Positions 1-6,487 of a stretch of DNA of 7,898 bases are shown piece after piece. The translations under genes and the position numbers were made by a program. Under the pieces are notes generated by a model. The model searched no databases and was not told the DNA's origin. It was given only the letters and a program-made list of their open reading frames with translations. The first letter of the stretch is position 1, and each line of letters starts with the position of its first letter. The DNA is from JACQGD01 sp045628725 (GTDB lineage Bacteria > Patescibacteriota > Saccharimonadia > Saccharimonadales > Saccharimonadaceae), in NCBI GenBank assembly GCA_045628725.1, contig JAZQPT010000047.1, forward strand, positions 1 through 7,898. Reading direction: 5' to 3'.

Positions 1-1935
1 GAATCAGGTCTGGGAACTTCCCCTTACGACGAACCGACGCAGCAGATTCACCGCAATCAAACTGATCGGTTACCCAATGCCATTATTGACGGCCAGGTTG
101 TGTATGACGACCAGGCAGACCTACAATATACATCGGATATATCGACACAAGAGACTGACTCAAACCCTCACAGTACAGAGCAAACCAACACCAGTCCTAC
201 TGATCGCTTACCTAGTGCGATTATTGATGGCAATCTTGTATATGACAGTCAAACAGATACACCAGACCTATCTACCACTGATACTGACACCGATACTAGT
301 ACAAATCCTGACCCGACATCTCCCTATCACGATCGGACAGACTCACTATTCCAAAACGCCGAATCACGCTTCAATTCATCATCGAATGGACAAAGAGTTC
401 AGCTGATAGATCCCGCCGTCGTCGAACATGCGCGCGTAGCACGAATGGAATTTACATCACAAGAAATCGCCAATGAAATTGACACTAGCGCACATGACAA
501 CCCACTGCTTTTACAACTACAACAAGCCCGCTTAGCACTTGACGAAAAGTCCGAACCACTAGCAAAATTCACCAACCGATTAATGATGAACGGACCGGAA
601 CGTCGAAAGCTTAAACACGAACAAGCGCTTGCACAGCGACGATTCGAAATTAGACGAGATAACTACATCGCATCAAAAGAATCCGTTATTGACCCCACTA
701 ATCCGTTAACCGCACTGACAATCGCCCGCGCGCATTTAGCCGAAGCCACCTATGCTGCCCGTCAAGGGTCGGTCAAAGGAGCGGACCGTCACTCGCAGAA
801 CAATCTTCGCGAGGCTCGCGACGCGTACAACGCCGCCCAAGACGCTTACTTTGAAGAGCTTACGAGAAACTATCCTGACCTGACCCTCGAAGAAGGTGTT
901 CAATTTACCTCTTCGCTCAGAGATCATGAACGAGGAGCACTCGCAGGCGAAGAAGCCAACATGTATTTAACTGAAGTTAACGACGACGACAAAAAAAGCT
1001 TTTTTAGAAAAGGACTAGAACGGTTCAATAAATTAAGTCGCACCCAAAAAGTCGTCAGCGGTATTGCCGTGGCCGCTCTTGCTGGTATCGGCTTTGGTGC
1101 AATCGGCGGCGCTGCAGCCATAGGCGGAACACTCGGCGTCAAATTTGCCCGTAGCGTTATAAACGGCGAAGCAGACCGAATTAATGCGCACGCTAGCGTT
1201 CGCGCTCAACAGGAACAATCGGTACTTTACGCTGGTAATTTCGATCAGTCACAACAAGAACACCAAGCGATACAGGATATCCGCAACGGTAGCGAAGATG
1301 ATTTTTATAGAACGTACAATAATGCCTACACTCAGTACAACCGCGACCACCGGACAGCTGTTATCGAAGAAAGTGAACGTATCACCAAAGAAAAACGACG
1401 CGTATATGGCAAAGCGGCACTCTTTTTAGCGATTCCATTTGTTGGTGGCGCGGTTGTTGGTGCTATTGCCGAGAACGCCGTTCATAACCTGTCTCATGGA
1501 GTATTCCGTGAGCATGGCCTATTTGGCGAACACAATCAGTCAAACGACACACCTCAAACGCAACCCGAAGCCGAAACTCCTGGTACTACAGAGGCGGACA
1601 CACCCCCGTCTGCAGACGGTACGCCTACCGAATCCGACGACTCTACTACCCATGACACTCAACCTGATCCTGAATCTGAACCGCAACCGACAGCAGAAAA
1701 TGCTGCCTTATTCGGTGATTACGCAGGTAAAAACATCACCGTCACTATTCCAGAAGGTAGCAGTGTCTGGGAACAAATCAGCGACACTATCGCGGCTCAG
1801 CATCCGCTGACTTCTTACGCTGAACGTGAACGATTAGTTGGTAATATACTAGAACATATTCAACACAGCAATCCTGGCAAAAACTTGAATATAATTCCTG
1901 CAGGAACGCTAATTTCAACAGATATACCTCTATAA
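1..1935 (+). CDS. Large envelope-associated protein with LysM-like C-terminus (5' partial)
   Basis: The frame is open from base 1, so the true start lies upstream; the ATG at 100 is internal to the repeat region and is not preferred. The visible part is 644 residues. Residues 1-135 are acidic and rich in Asp/Thr/Ser/Gln, with a 46-residue repeat. Residues about 135-345 are charged and helical, with many Ala, Glu, Arg and Gln. Two hydrophobic segments follow: a Gly/Ala-rich one at about 351-380 (GIGFGAIGGAAAIGG) and a second at about 472-490 (LFLAIPFVGGAVVGAIA). Between them is a hydrophilic stretch with many Gln, Glu and Arg. Residues about 500-570 are a Pro/Glu/Thr/Asp linker. The C-terminal 65 residues (ITVTIPEGSSVWEQ ... 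NLNIIPAGTLI) resemble a LysM-type fold: a 'GSSVW' opening and a closing 'IPAGTLI'. LysM domains bind peptidoglycan or chitin; whether this one does is inference. It was probably placed at the cell surface, but topology is uncertain. It ends in TAA, with only a weak hairpin (1946-1962) after it. The gene is not recognised by name. Confidence 0.85.
   Translation, partial: ESGLGTSPYDEPTQQIHRNQTDRLPNAIIDGQVVYDDQADLQYTSDISTQETDSNPHSTEQTNTSPTDRLPSAIIDGNLVYDSQTDTPDLSTTDTDTDTSTNPDPTSPYHDRTDSLFQNAESRFNSSSNGQRVQLIDPAVVEHARVARMEFTSQEIANEIDTSAHDNPLLLQLQQARLALDEKSEPLAKFTNRLMMNGPERRKLKHEQALAQRRFEIRRDNYIASKESVIDPTNPLTALTIARAHLAEATYAARQGSVKGADRHSQNNLREARDAYNAAQDAYFEELTRNYPDLTLEEGVQFTSSLRDHERGALAGEEANMYLTEVNDDDKKSFFRKGLERFNKLSRTQKVVSGIAVAALAGIGFGAIGGAAAIGGTLGVKFARSVINGEADRINAHASVRAQQEQSVLYAGNFDQSQQEHQAIQDIRNGSEDDFYRTYNNAYTQYNRDHRTAVIEESERITKEKRRVYGKAALFLAIPFVGGAVVGAIAENAVHNLSHGVFREHGLFGEHNQSNDTPQTQPEAETPGTTEADTPPSADGTPTESDDSTTHDTQPDPESEPQPTAENAALFGDYAGKNITVTIPEGSSVWEQISDTIAAQHPLTSYAERERLVGNILEHIQHSNPGKNLNIIPAGTLISTDIPL
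61..258 (+). repeat. Two copies of a 46-residue (138-bp period) coding repeat
   Basis: Copy 1 (61-120) and copy 2 (199-258) encode TDRLPNAIIDGQVVYDDQAD and TDRLPSAIIDGNLVYDSQTD. They share 15 of 20 residues, while the DNA differs at many third positions, so the duplication is old and kept at protein level. The spacers between copies are low-complexity Thr/Ser/Asp/Gln. A further SPY(D/H) motif occurs at residues 7-9 and 107-109, so more copies may lie upstream of the window. Confidence 0.8.
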
Positions 1936-1977
1936 ACATAAGTTCTTTGCACTATTAGCAAATACATGTCATATCTA

Positions 1978-2006
1978 TTGACTTTTTAGCATAAAAGTGA
2001 TAGAAT
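1978..2006 (+). promoter_or_regulatory. Strong sigma70-type promoter with extended -10
   Basis: A -35 box TTGACT (1978-1983), a spacer of exactly 17 bp and a -10 box TAGAAT (2001-2006), with TG at 1998-1999 as an extended -10. The predicted start of transcription is about 2013. It faces the 2286-4817 gene and gives a leader of about 270 nt. It is the best promoter match in the window. Confidence 0.8.
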
Positions 2007-2014
2007 GGTGTTAA

Positions 2015-2048
2015 CTGTTATGGATAGCTTGGGAGCTATAGGTAACAG
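2015..2048 (+). other. Hairpin at the predicted 5' end of the transcript
   Basis: CTGTTA (2015-2020) pairs with TAACAG (2043-2048), and ATAGCT (2024-2029) pairs with AGCTAT (2034-2039) around a TGGG loop, with a 3x3 internal loop between the two helices. It starts within a few bases of the predicted +1, where a stem can shield mRNA from 5'-end decay. It lies outside the inverted repeat. No T-run follows, so it is not a terminator. Confidence 0.6.
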
Positions 2049-2058
2049 AGAGCATTGA

Positions 2059-2082
2059 CAATCCATGTACATATGCATGTTG
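2059..2082 (+). repeat. Left copy of long-range inverted repeat
   Basis: CAATCCATGTACATATGCAT followed by GTTG. The reverse complement of 4997-5020 matches 22 of 24 positions, with differences at 2070 (C/T) and 2079 (G/C). The copy lies in the 5' leader of the 2286 gene. It is immediately preceded by ATTGA, forming ATTGACAAT, itself an odd palindrome. The AT-rich core contains ATGTACAT, CATATG and ATGCAT palindromes. Confidence 0.75.
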
Positions 2083-2096
2083 CTGTCATCGTCCGG

Positions 2097-2148
2097 CAAA
2101 GGCAGAACAGGTCGTCGCTCTCCTTTAGTGCGCCCTGCTCTGTCTTTG
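2097..2148 (+). other. Long stem-loop in the 5' leader
   Basis: Positions 2097-2111 (CAAAGGCAGAACAGG) pair with 2134-2148 (CCTGCTCTGTCTTTG): 14 of 15 positions pair, including one G-U, with a single A/C mismatch (2107/2138). The loop is 22 nt. There is no T-run after it and it lies about 140 nt before the start codon, so it is more likely a leader structure or ncRNA element than a terminator. The frame open across this region (from a TTG at 2055) is not taken as coding. Confidence 0.6.
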
Positions 2149-2197
2149 ATTCGTTCACTGACAGTATCATGACGAAAATTACTTTCTCCCGTTTAGA

Positions 2198-2249
2198 TGG
2201 CGAGGCTCACCGTGTCGATATCCGCTTACCGATACCGCGAGCCTCGTCA
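2198..2249 (+). other. Stem-loop upstream of the ribosome binding site
   Basis: TGGCGAGGCTC (2198-2208) pairs with GAGCCTCGTCA (2239-2249), 11 bp with one G-U and a perfect 8-bp CGAGGCTC/GAGCCTCG core. The loop is 30 nt. The stem ends 27 nt before the Shine-Dalgarno sequence of the 2286 gene, so it could affect ribosome access. That role is inference. Confidence 0.55.
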
Positions 2250-2275
2250 ACAGAACGAGGACACTTATTCACCCT

Positions 2276-2288
2276 GGGAGGTGAAATG
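2276..2288 (+). promoter_or_regulatory. Ribosome binding site deciding the ATG at 2286
   Basis: GGGAGGTGA (2276-2284) is almost the full complement of the 16S rRNA 3' end, but only 4 nt separate GGAGG from the ATG, a little short. In-frame earlier candidates (TTG 2055, ATG 2169) have no such site, so 2286 is chosen. Confidence 0.7.
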
Positions 2289-4817
2289 ACAAGCAGTCAA
2301 ACGCCGACGGATTCCCGTCGGCGCAAGTTCGCGAAAGCGAAGATCGCCATCAATGCTCTCGGTCTTGGACCGGTTGCGAAATGGTGGTCGACGTTGAAAG
2401 CGTGGATCATGACTTACGTCAAGGACCGCGAGTTCATTTACGAACCGTATGTTTGGTACAAATCGATTCCGACCTGGTTCGGCATCGCGGCAGCTCCGTT
2501 TATCGCAGCTGCCACCTGGTTCCCCTTCCTGAAGGGACACTGGTTCATATCCGTCCTGACGATTGTCGCAGTCCTTACGGCAGCGACAGTGATTCGTCGT
2601 AGACGGAAGCAGGCTGGAAGTAACAATCCGTTACTTTCAAAAGTTTTTCGATACCCCGGAAGGAGGTACGAGATGTTCAAAAATCGACGTCAGCATTCGA
2701 CACCCCCCGCGGGTTCGGGTCGCTCACGATGGATTCCGTCTCGTCCCACCAGCAGTACGGTCAAGGCAAGCACCGCGCTTGCCGCCATGGCACTGGTCAG
2801 CCTCATTCTCATCGTTGTGTTCTACAACAACGGATGGAAGTGGGGTCTGGCTACAGCTGGTATCATCGCCGCCACAATTGCAATTGCAGCAGCCGTCACG
2901 TACGTCTGGCGCAAGAAGCAAGCGTCCGGCAACAGCTGGAAGTTCTGGCAGCGCGTCAAACTGGCCCGCTTTGGCAACCGCAAAGGCTGGATTGTTACCA
3001 GTATAGTAACTGGTGCAGTCATCATCGCCCTTCTTGGCGGTCTCGTTGGCAGTCTTGCGACTGATGACGATACGTCAACGCTGAATGCAAGCAGCTCTAC
3101 GTCAGAGGATAACTCCGCTAACGAAAAGCTGATTGCCGACGCAGAAGCGCGAGCAACCGAAGCAGCAACCAAAGCAGCCGAAGCAGAAACCAAGGCAACC
3201 GAAGCAGAGGCGCGAGCCGCTGCAGCAGAAGCCAAGGCAGCTGAAGCAGAAGCGCGAGCAACTGCAGCAGCCGCTGGTACTGTTCGGACGGTGAGTAACA
3301 CTCACGATCTGACTGACAGCGAACAGAAGATCCTCGACAACTGGGTTGCCAAGGGTGGTTCACCCACTGATCTTGCCTTCGGGCCGGATATCAGTGTGGA
3401 ACTCGCCAAGGCAATCGACGCCGGCGGATCAGTGTTCGGTGCCGCAGTGTACTCTCCTTCAGACGCCGCAAGGTTCATGAGCGAGAATACCCCTGAGGCG
3501 AAAGCTGCTGTTACGCAGTGGCAGACTGTCAATCAGTCGTGCTCGATCAAGGATGCACGTGACGCCAATCAGTGGACAGCCGTCCAGTCATTGGTGCCCA
3601 CCAAGTTCGGCGCCAACACCTACTACTTGGACAACCAGGTAGTCGATGGTGGTACGAAGATCGACGAAGCTGGCACAATTGCCGTGTTTTTCACGGGTGA
3701 CTGTGTCAACGAGCTCGATCCGAGTAAATGGTTCAGTCTGCGTGGCGCATGCGCCAACCCGCAGCTGGATATCTGGGAACCGGCCGCACCGCAAGGTGGC
3801 GTCATCTACACCTGGAAGCATACGCCGACAGGTCCGACGCCGATCATTCCGCCCATCGGTGGATGCGATCAGCCCAATGGATGTGTTCCGATCATTCCGC
3901 CCATCGGTGGATGCGATCAGCCCAATGGATGTGTTCCGGTCACCCCGCCGTGCGTCGATCAGCCCGGCAAGCCGTGTGAAGAAAACCCGCCTTGCGTGGG
4001 AGATCATTGCAACCCGCCGTGTGTGGGAGATCATTGCAACCCGCCGTGTGTCGATCAGCCCGGTAAGCCGTGCGACAATCCGCCTTGCGTGGATCAGCCC
4101 GACAAGCCGTGCAAGCCTTTGCCTGAAAAGTGCGAGGGTGTTTCGAACGACCAGGATTGCTCGAACTGGGATCAGGAAGGACCGAATCAGCCGGAGGATG
4201 CAAACGATCCGGCTTTGACGGCCCCTACTGAAGGTGCGCCGCCGCGTGGGGAAACCGAAGCAGTCATCGATCAGCAGAACTCGGAAACTCCGGGTGGCAC
4301 TGACCCGACTCAACACGGTACCCCTGCTGATGGTGATTTGCCCGGTAGCGTCCACCAGACACCTGGTGACGACGCTCAGGACAATCCGGATAGCGATGGC
4401 ACACCTGCAGATGCAGGCACGAATGCCGGCACCGATAACGATGCTGGCAGTGAAGAAGCCCAGACCGACGCTAGTGGAGACACTTCCGGTGCAGGAGACC
4501 CCTTGCCGGATATGAATCTGCCTAACGTCGAGCACGTCGAGGTCAGCAATGACCAGAACTATGTTGCTCCGGCAGCTGACTCGAACGTCACCGTCGCTTC
4601 GGCACCGGTAGCGTCCGACCAGTCTGCGTACACTTCGGCTCCGGCTGAAACGTACGACACTTCGACGTACGACGCTCCGGCCGCTGCACCCGCAGCACCG
4701 GCAGCTGACTACTCGGCATCCACCGCGCCCGTCGTCGTTGACAGCCCCGCTGTCAGTGTTGACACCGCGTCCACCTCGGTTGCGACTGCCGCTGACACCG
4801 CTTTGCCGGCCAGCTAA
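2286..4817 (+). CDS. Polytopic membrane protein with large exported coiled-coil, Pro/Cys-repeat and disordered region
   Basis: An 843-residue protein, not recognised by name. Five hydrophobic helices lie at about 62-81, 87-103, 164-181, 186-207 and 235-258. Basic loops after helices 2 (RRRRKQ ...) and 4 (WRKKQ ... RFGNRKGW) predict N-terminus inside and about 585 C-terminal residues outside. There is no cleavable signal peptide. Outside come an Ala/Glu/Lys heptad-like coiled coil (about 284-330), a probably globular domain (about 335-512, cysteines at 419, 473 and 489), a Pro/Cys repeat array (about 517-615), and a long acidic Asp/Thr/Pro/Ala-rich tail. No LPxTG motif is present, so anchoring is by the membrane helices. 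The many cysteines in PPCV and KPC units could cross-link; this is inference. A stalk or surface-adhesion role is a guess. Base composition is visibly higher in GC than the neighbours (37/60 in line 3961-4020 against 27/60 in 5461-5520, samples only). A second in-frame start at 2673 would give a form lacking helices 1-2. Confidence 0.85.
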   Translation: MTSSQTPTDSRRRKFAKAKIAINALGLGPVAKWWSTLKAWIMTYVKDREFIYEPYVWYKSIPTWFGIAAAPFIAAATWFPFLKGHWFISVLTIVAVLTAATVIRRRRKQAGSNNPLLSKVFRYPGRRYEMFKNRRQHSTPPAGSGRSRWIPSRPTSSTVKASTALAAMALVSLILIVVFYNNGWKWGLATAGIIAATIAIAAAVTYVWRKKQASGNSWKFWQRVKLARFGNRKGWIVTSIVTGAVIIALLGGLVGSLATDDDTSTLNASSSTSEDNSANEKLIADAEARATEAATKAAEAETKATEAEARAAAAEAKAAEAEARATAAAAGTVRTVSNTHDLTDSEQKILDNWVAKGGSPTDLAFGPDISVELAKAIDAGGSVFGAAVYSPSDAARFMSENTPEAKAAVTQWQTVNQSCSIKDARDANQWTAVQSLVPTKFGANTYYLDNQVVDGGTKIDEAGTIAVFFTGDCVNELDPSKWFSLRGACANPQLDIWEPAAPQGGVIYTWKHTPTGPTPIIPPIGGCDQPNGCVPIIPPIGGCDQPNGCVPVTPPCVDQPGKPCEENPPCVGDHCNPPCVGDHCNPPCVDQPGKPCDNPPCVDQPDKPCKPLPEKCEGVSNDQDCSNWDQEGPNQPEDANDPALTAPTEGAPPRGETEAVIDQQNSETPGGTDPTQHGTPADGDLPGSVHQTPGDDAQDNPDSDGTPADAGTNAGTDNDAGSEEAQTDASGDTSGAGDPLPDMNLPNVEHVEVSNDQNYVAPAADSNVTVASAPVASDQSAYTSAPAETYDTSTYDAPAAAPAAPAADYSASTAPVVVDSPAVSVDTASTSVATAADTALPAS
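2660..2675 (+). promoter_or_regulatory. Internal ribosome binding site with in-frame ATG (2673)
   Basis: AAGGAGGT (2660-2667) lies at an ideal distance (6 nt after GGAGG) from ATG 2673, which is in the same frame as the 2286 start. Its sequence needs a tandem AGG-AGG arginine pair. A protein from here would be 714 residues, keep helices 3-5 and the same N-in topology. It could be a true second start, or the main start with the upstream part added later. Confidence 0.55.
3138..3275 (+). repeat. Ala/Glu heptad-type coding repeat (coiled coil)
   Basis: Residues 285-330 of the membrane protein repeat AEA-R/K-A-T/A-EA units (for example AEARATEAATKAAEAETKA). DNA words such as gaagcagaagcgcgagcaac recur. 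This low-complexity composition leaves long but meaningless open frames on the opposite strand. Confidence 0.8.
3840..3935 (+). repeat. Perfect 48-bp tandem duplication (16 residues, two copies)
   Basis: Copies at 3840-3887 and 3888-3935 are identical and each encodes PIIPPIGGCDQPNGCV. Complete DNA identity, including third positions, points to a recent duplication or active homogenisation, so copy number may vary between strains. Confidence 0.9.
3945..4112 (+). repeat. Pro/Cys-rich short repeats (NPPCVGDHC and PPCVDQPGKPC units)
   Basis: NPPCVGDHC occurs twice in tandem (3984-4010 and 4011-4037, 27-bp period, differing only at third positions in the Pro and Cys codons). PPCVDQPGKPC or PPCVDQPDKPC occurs three times (from about 3945, 4041 and 4080). 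Regular cysteine spacing suggests a rigid, possibly disulfide-linked stalk segment. Confidence 0.85.
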
Positions 4818-4842
4818 CAGTCAACACCCCGTCTGAATAAAG

Positions 4843-4888
4843 ATTGAACCACAATTCAATATCGTCTCGGATCTTCCTGGAGAGGAAG
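4843..4888 (+). other. Two short hairpins after the membrane-protein gene
   Basis: ATTGAA/TTCAAT (4843-4848 with 4855-4860, loop of 6) and CTTCCT/AGGAAG (4873-4878 with 4883-4888, loop GGAG), both perfect 6-bp stems. No T-run follows either, so they are not classical intrinsic terminators. They may belong to a structured 3' UTR together with the longer stem at 4907-4976. Confidence 0.45.
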
Positions 4889-4906
4889 TAGTAATCGTCG
4901 AAAAAG

Positions 4907-4976
4907 TGACGCAGGAAGTTATGAAATCATAGTACGAGCCTTACGGCTTGGAAATGATTGAATAGCTCCTGCGTCA
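4907..4976 (+). ncRNA. Candidate structured RNA (long interrupted hairpin)
   Basis: Four stacked helices can be drawn: TGACGCAGGA (4907-4916) with TCCTGCGTCA (4967-4976), perfect 10 bp; GTTAT (4918-4922) with ATAGC (4962-4966), one G-U; AATCAT (4925-4930) with ATGATT (4954-4959); and CGAGCC (4935-4940) with GGCTTG (4945-4950), one G-U, capped by a TTAC loop. Between helices 2 and 3 is a symmetric GA/GA internal loop (4923-4924, 4960-4961), the arrangement of tandem sheared G-A pairs. No T-run follows. No known RNA family is recognised. It could be a 3' UTR element or an independent RNA; no promoter of its own is seen. Confidence 0.5.
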
Positions 4977-4996
4977 AGTATCACCTTTAACATCGA

Positions 4997-5020
4997 CAAG
5001 ATGCATATATACATGGATTG
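4997..5020 (-). repeat. Right copy of long-range inverted repeat
   Basis: CAAG then ATGCATATATACATGGATTG, the reverse complement of 2059-2082 with two mismatches in 24. The first 20 bases of the left copy match 19 of 20. It lies in the gene-free stretch between the GC-rich gene and the LPETG gene. The 7-mer ATTGACA overlaps its outer end (5017-5023) and also the left copy (2054-2060) in direct orientation. Confidence 0.75.
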
Positions 5021-5028
5021 ACAGTGCG

Positions 5029-5049
5029 CCACCCGTTTTTGCGGCGTGG
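5029..5049 (+). other. Small GC-rich hairpin just outside the right inverted repeat
   Basis: CCACCCG (5029-5035) pairs with CGG-GTGG (5042-5044, 5046-5049) with C5045 bulged and loop TTTTTG. The T-run is in the loop rather than after the stem, so this is not a normal terminator. The rest of the stretch to 5122 shows an A-tract (5071-5078) and the ribosome binding site of the next gene, but no convincing -35/-10 pair. Confidence 0.35.
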
Positions 5050-5122
5050 AGTTTAACAATACGAACAGCTAAAAAAAAGGTCATCATCGTAATAACTATT
5101 TAATTACAAGAAGGAGACTTAT

Positions 5123-6481
5123 ATGAATATAAGTATATCAAGTTTGTCTCGTCGAATCGTTATGGGTGTTAGCGCATTTGTAATTGCAGCTTCAGCGGTA
5201 TTTATACCACTCAGTGCAGTTCAAGCAGCTAATGAATCTGTACGAATCGAAGGAAAAACAGAAATCGCCAACGTCACAAGCAAAGCAGCTTACGCAAGTA
5301 GCACTGACGCTAAAGTTGACGATGTCGTCAAGGTACAAGTATGGTACCACAACCGTGAAAATGCCGACAGCGGCAAGGTGGCAAACAACTTAAAGGTTGG
5401 TATTAACATTCCAACAACTGCTGGTAAAAGCCAGACAATCACAAGCACACTAAGTGCTGATAACGCTAACACAGTCACAAAGACAGTTGGTGCAAACCTA
5501 AGTGTCGACAATGCGTCACTTGAATATATTCCAGGTAGCGCAACGTGGCGACATAACGTCGGCGCTGATCAGAACAAGCCTGAATGTATCACTGGAAACG
5601 ATCCAAAAGGTGCGCCGGCAAGTTGTTATACCGACACTATCATTAGCGACGACGTTGCTAAAGGTGGTGCAGGCGTACGTCTAGAAAACCTAAAGCCTTG
5701 CTATGCATACGAAGGAACAATTACTGTTCTTGTCCGTGTAAAAGCAAGTGCCGTAAAAGTTAACAAATACGTTAGCGCACACGATGGTGACACAAACGTA
5801 CAGAATAACAAATGGGAACTAGAAAATACTGCAAAGCCTGGCGACAAATTGGATTACATGATCCGATTCGAGAATAAAGGCAACACTAAGCTTAATGATG
5901 TCATGGTTGGCGACAACCTTCCAGGATACATGAGCTATGTAAACGGTTCGACAAAACTTTATAACACTACTCATCCCAATGGTCTTGCTATCACAAATGA
6001 TAACATCACTAAAGGTGGTATAAATGTCGGCGCTTACATGCCAGGTTCAACTGGGTACGTTATCATTACGACTCAAGTAAACCAAAGCAAGCAATTCGCC
6101 AAATGTGGCAACTACGTCTTAACTAACGTTGGTGTCGTTCGCCCAGCTGGTATGAAAGATATCTATAATACTGCTAAAACAACTGTTAATATCCCATGCC
6201 AGCCGGTAACTCCTGGTAACATTAATGTTTGTGAAATCAGTACAAAGAAAATCGTTTCAATCAAGGAAAGTGAATTTAACAGTAGCAAGTATACAAAGGA
6301 CCTTAGCAAGTGTACCGTCATCGTAACACCAGCTACTTCTGTATCGCCTGAACCTGTTACAGAACTTCCTGAAACTGGTATTAGCACTGGTGCAATCGCA
6401 TTTACTGGACTTGGTCTTATGGCCGCTGGTTTAGGATATGCATTCACTAGTAGCCGTATCCGCAAGCTGTTCATTGGTTAA
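5123..6481 (+). CDS. Secreted LPETG-anchored surface protein with DUF11-like domains
   Basis: A 452-residue protein. Residues 1-35 form a signal peptide: basic SRR, a hydrophobic core (IVMGVSAFVIAASAVFIPL) and a likely cut after VQA. Two beta-rich repeats follow, about 62-208 and 233-357; the second (PGDKLDYMIRFENKGNT ... VGDNLPGYMSYVNGS) fits the DUF11 'conserved repeat' family found in bacterial surface proteins. Residues 367-400 (VCEISTKKIVSIKESEF ... C) match a repeat type remembered from Saccharibacterial surface proteins. The end is a sortase sorting signal: LPETG at 415-419, hydrophobic helix 420-441, and basic tail SSRIRK. A sortase would cut between T and G and attach the protein to a cell-surface acceptor; none is encoded here. 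The start is supported by AAGGAG (5111-5116), 6 nt before ATG. Likely role: an adhesin or wall protein, perhaps in contact with a host cell (inference). Confidence 0.9.
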   Translation: MNISISSLSRRIVMGVSAFVIAASAVFIPLSAVQAANESVRIEGKTEIANVTSKAAYASSTDAKVDDVVKVQVWYHNRENADSGKVANNLKVGINIPTTAGKSQTITSTLSADNANTVTKTVGANLSVDNASLEYIPGSATWRHNVGADQNKPECITGNDPKGAPASCYTDTIISDDVAKGGAGVRLENLKPCYAYEGTITVLVRVKASAVKVNKYVSAHDGDTNVQNNKWELENTAKPGDKLDYMIRFENKGNTKLNDVMVGDNLPGYMSYVNGSTKLYNTTHPNGLAITNDNITKGGINVGAYMPGSTGYVIITTQVNQSKQFAKCGNYVLTNVGVVRPAGMKDIYNTAKTTVNIPCQPVTPGNINVCEISTKKIVSIKESEFNSSKYTKDLSKCTVIVTPATSVSPEPVTELPETGISTGAIAFTGLGLMAAGLGYAFTSSRIRKLFIG

Positions 6482-6487
6482 AAGAGT

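Noticed and set aside
77..406. 109-residue + strand frame inside the first gene
   Set aside because: Alternate frame of the repeat region; the frame open from base 1 continues through it to 1935 and has a sensible domain layout.
1946..1962. Terminator for the first gene (TTTGC/GCAAA hairpin)
   Set aside because: Only 5 weak base pairs, no T-run afterwards.
2055..2285. N-terminal extension of the membrane protein from TTG 2055 or ATG 2169
   Set aside because: The frame is open, but neither start has a Shine-Dalgarno sequence, the stretch overlaps the inverted repeat and two strong hairpins, and GGGAGGTGA points to 2286. The ATG at 2169 is not fully excluded.
2822..3301. 159-residue Ala/Ser-rich frame on the minus strand
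   Set aside because: Antisense shadow of the Ala/Glu coiled-coil repeat; low complexity and no ribosome binding site.
3588..4535. 315-residue open frame on the minus strand
   Set aside because: It is opposite the Pro/Cys repeats and acidic tail of the 2286-4817 gene, where repeated codons keep the antisense frame open. Its protein is repeats of Ile/Arg/Thr with no domain.
2059..5020. Group II intron, IS200/IS605 or HNH-associated element
   Set aside because: The hairpins and repeats invite the idea, but there is no reverse transcriptase, transposase or nuclease frame, and no recognisable domain V.
5018..5046. TTGACA as -35 box of a promoter for the LPETG gene
   Set aside because: The sequence 17 bp downstream is GCGGCG, not a -10 box, and nearby spacings do not help.
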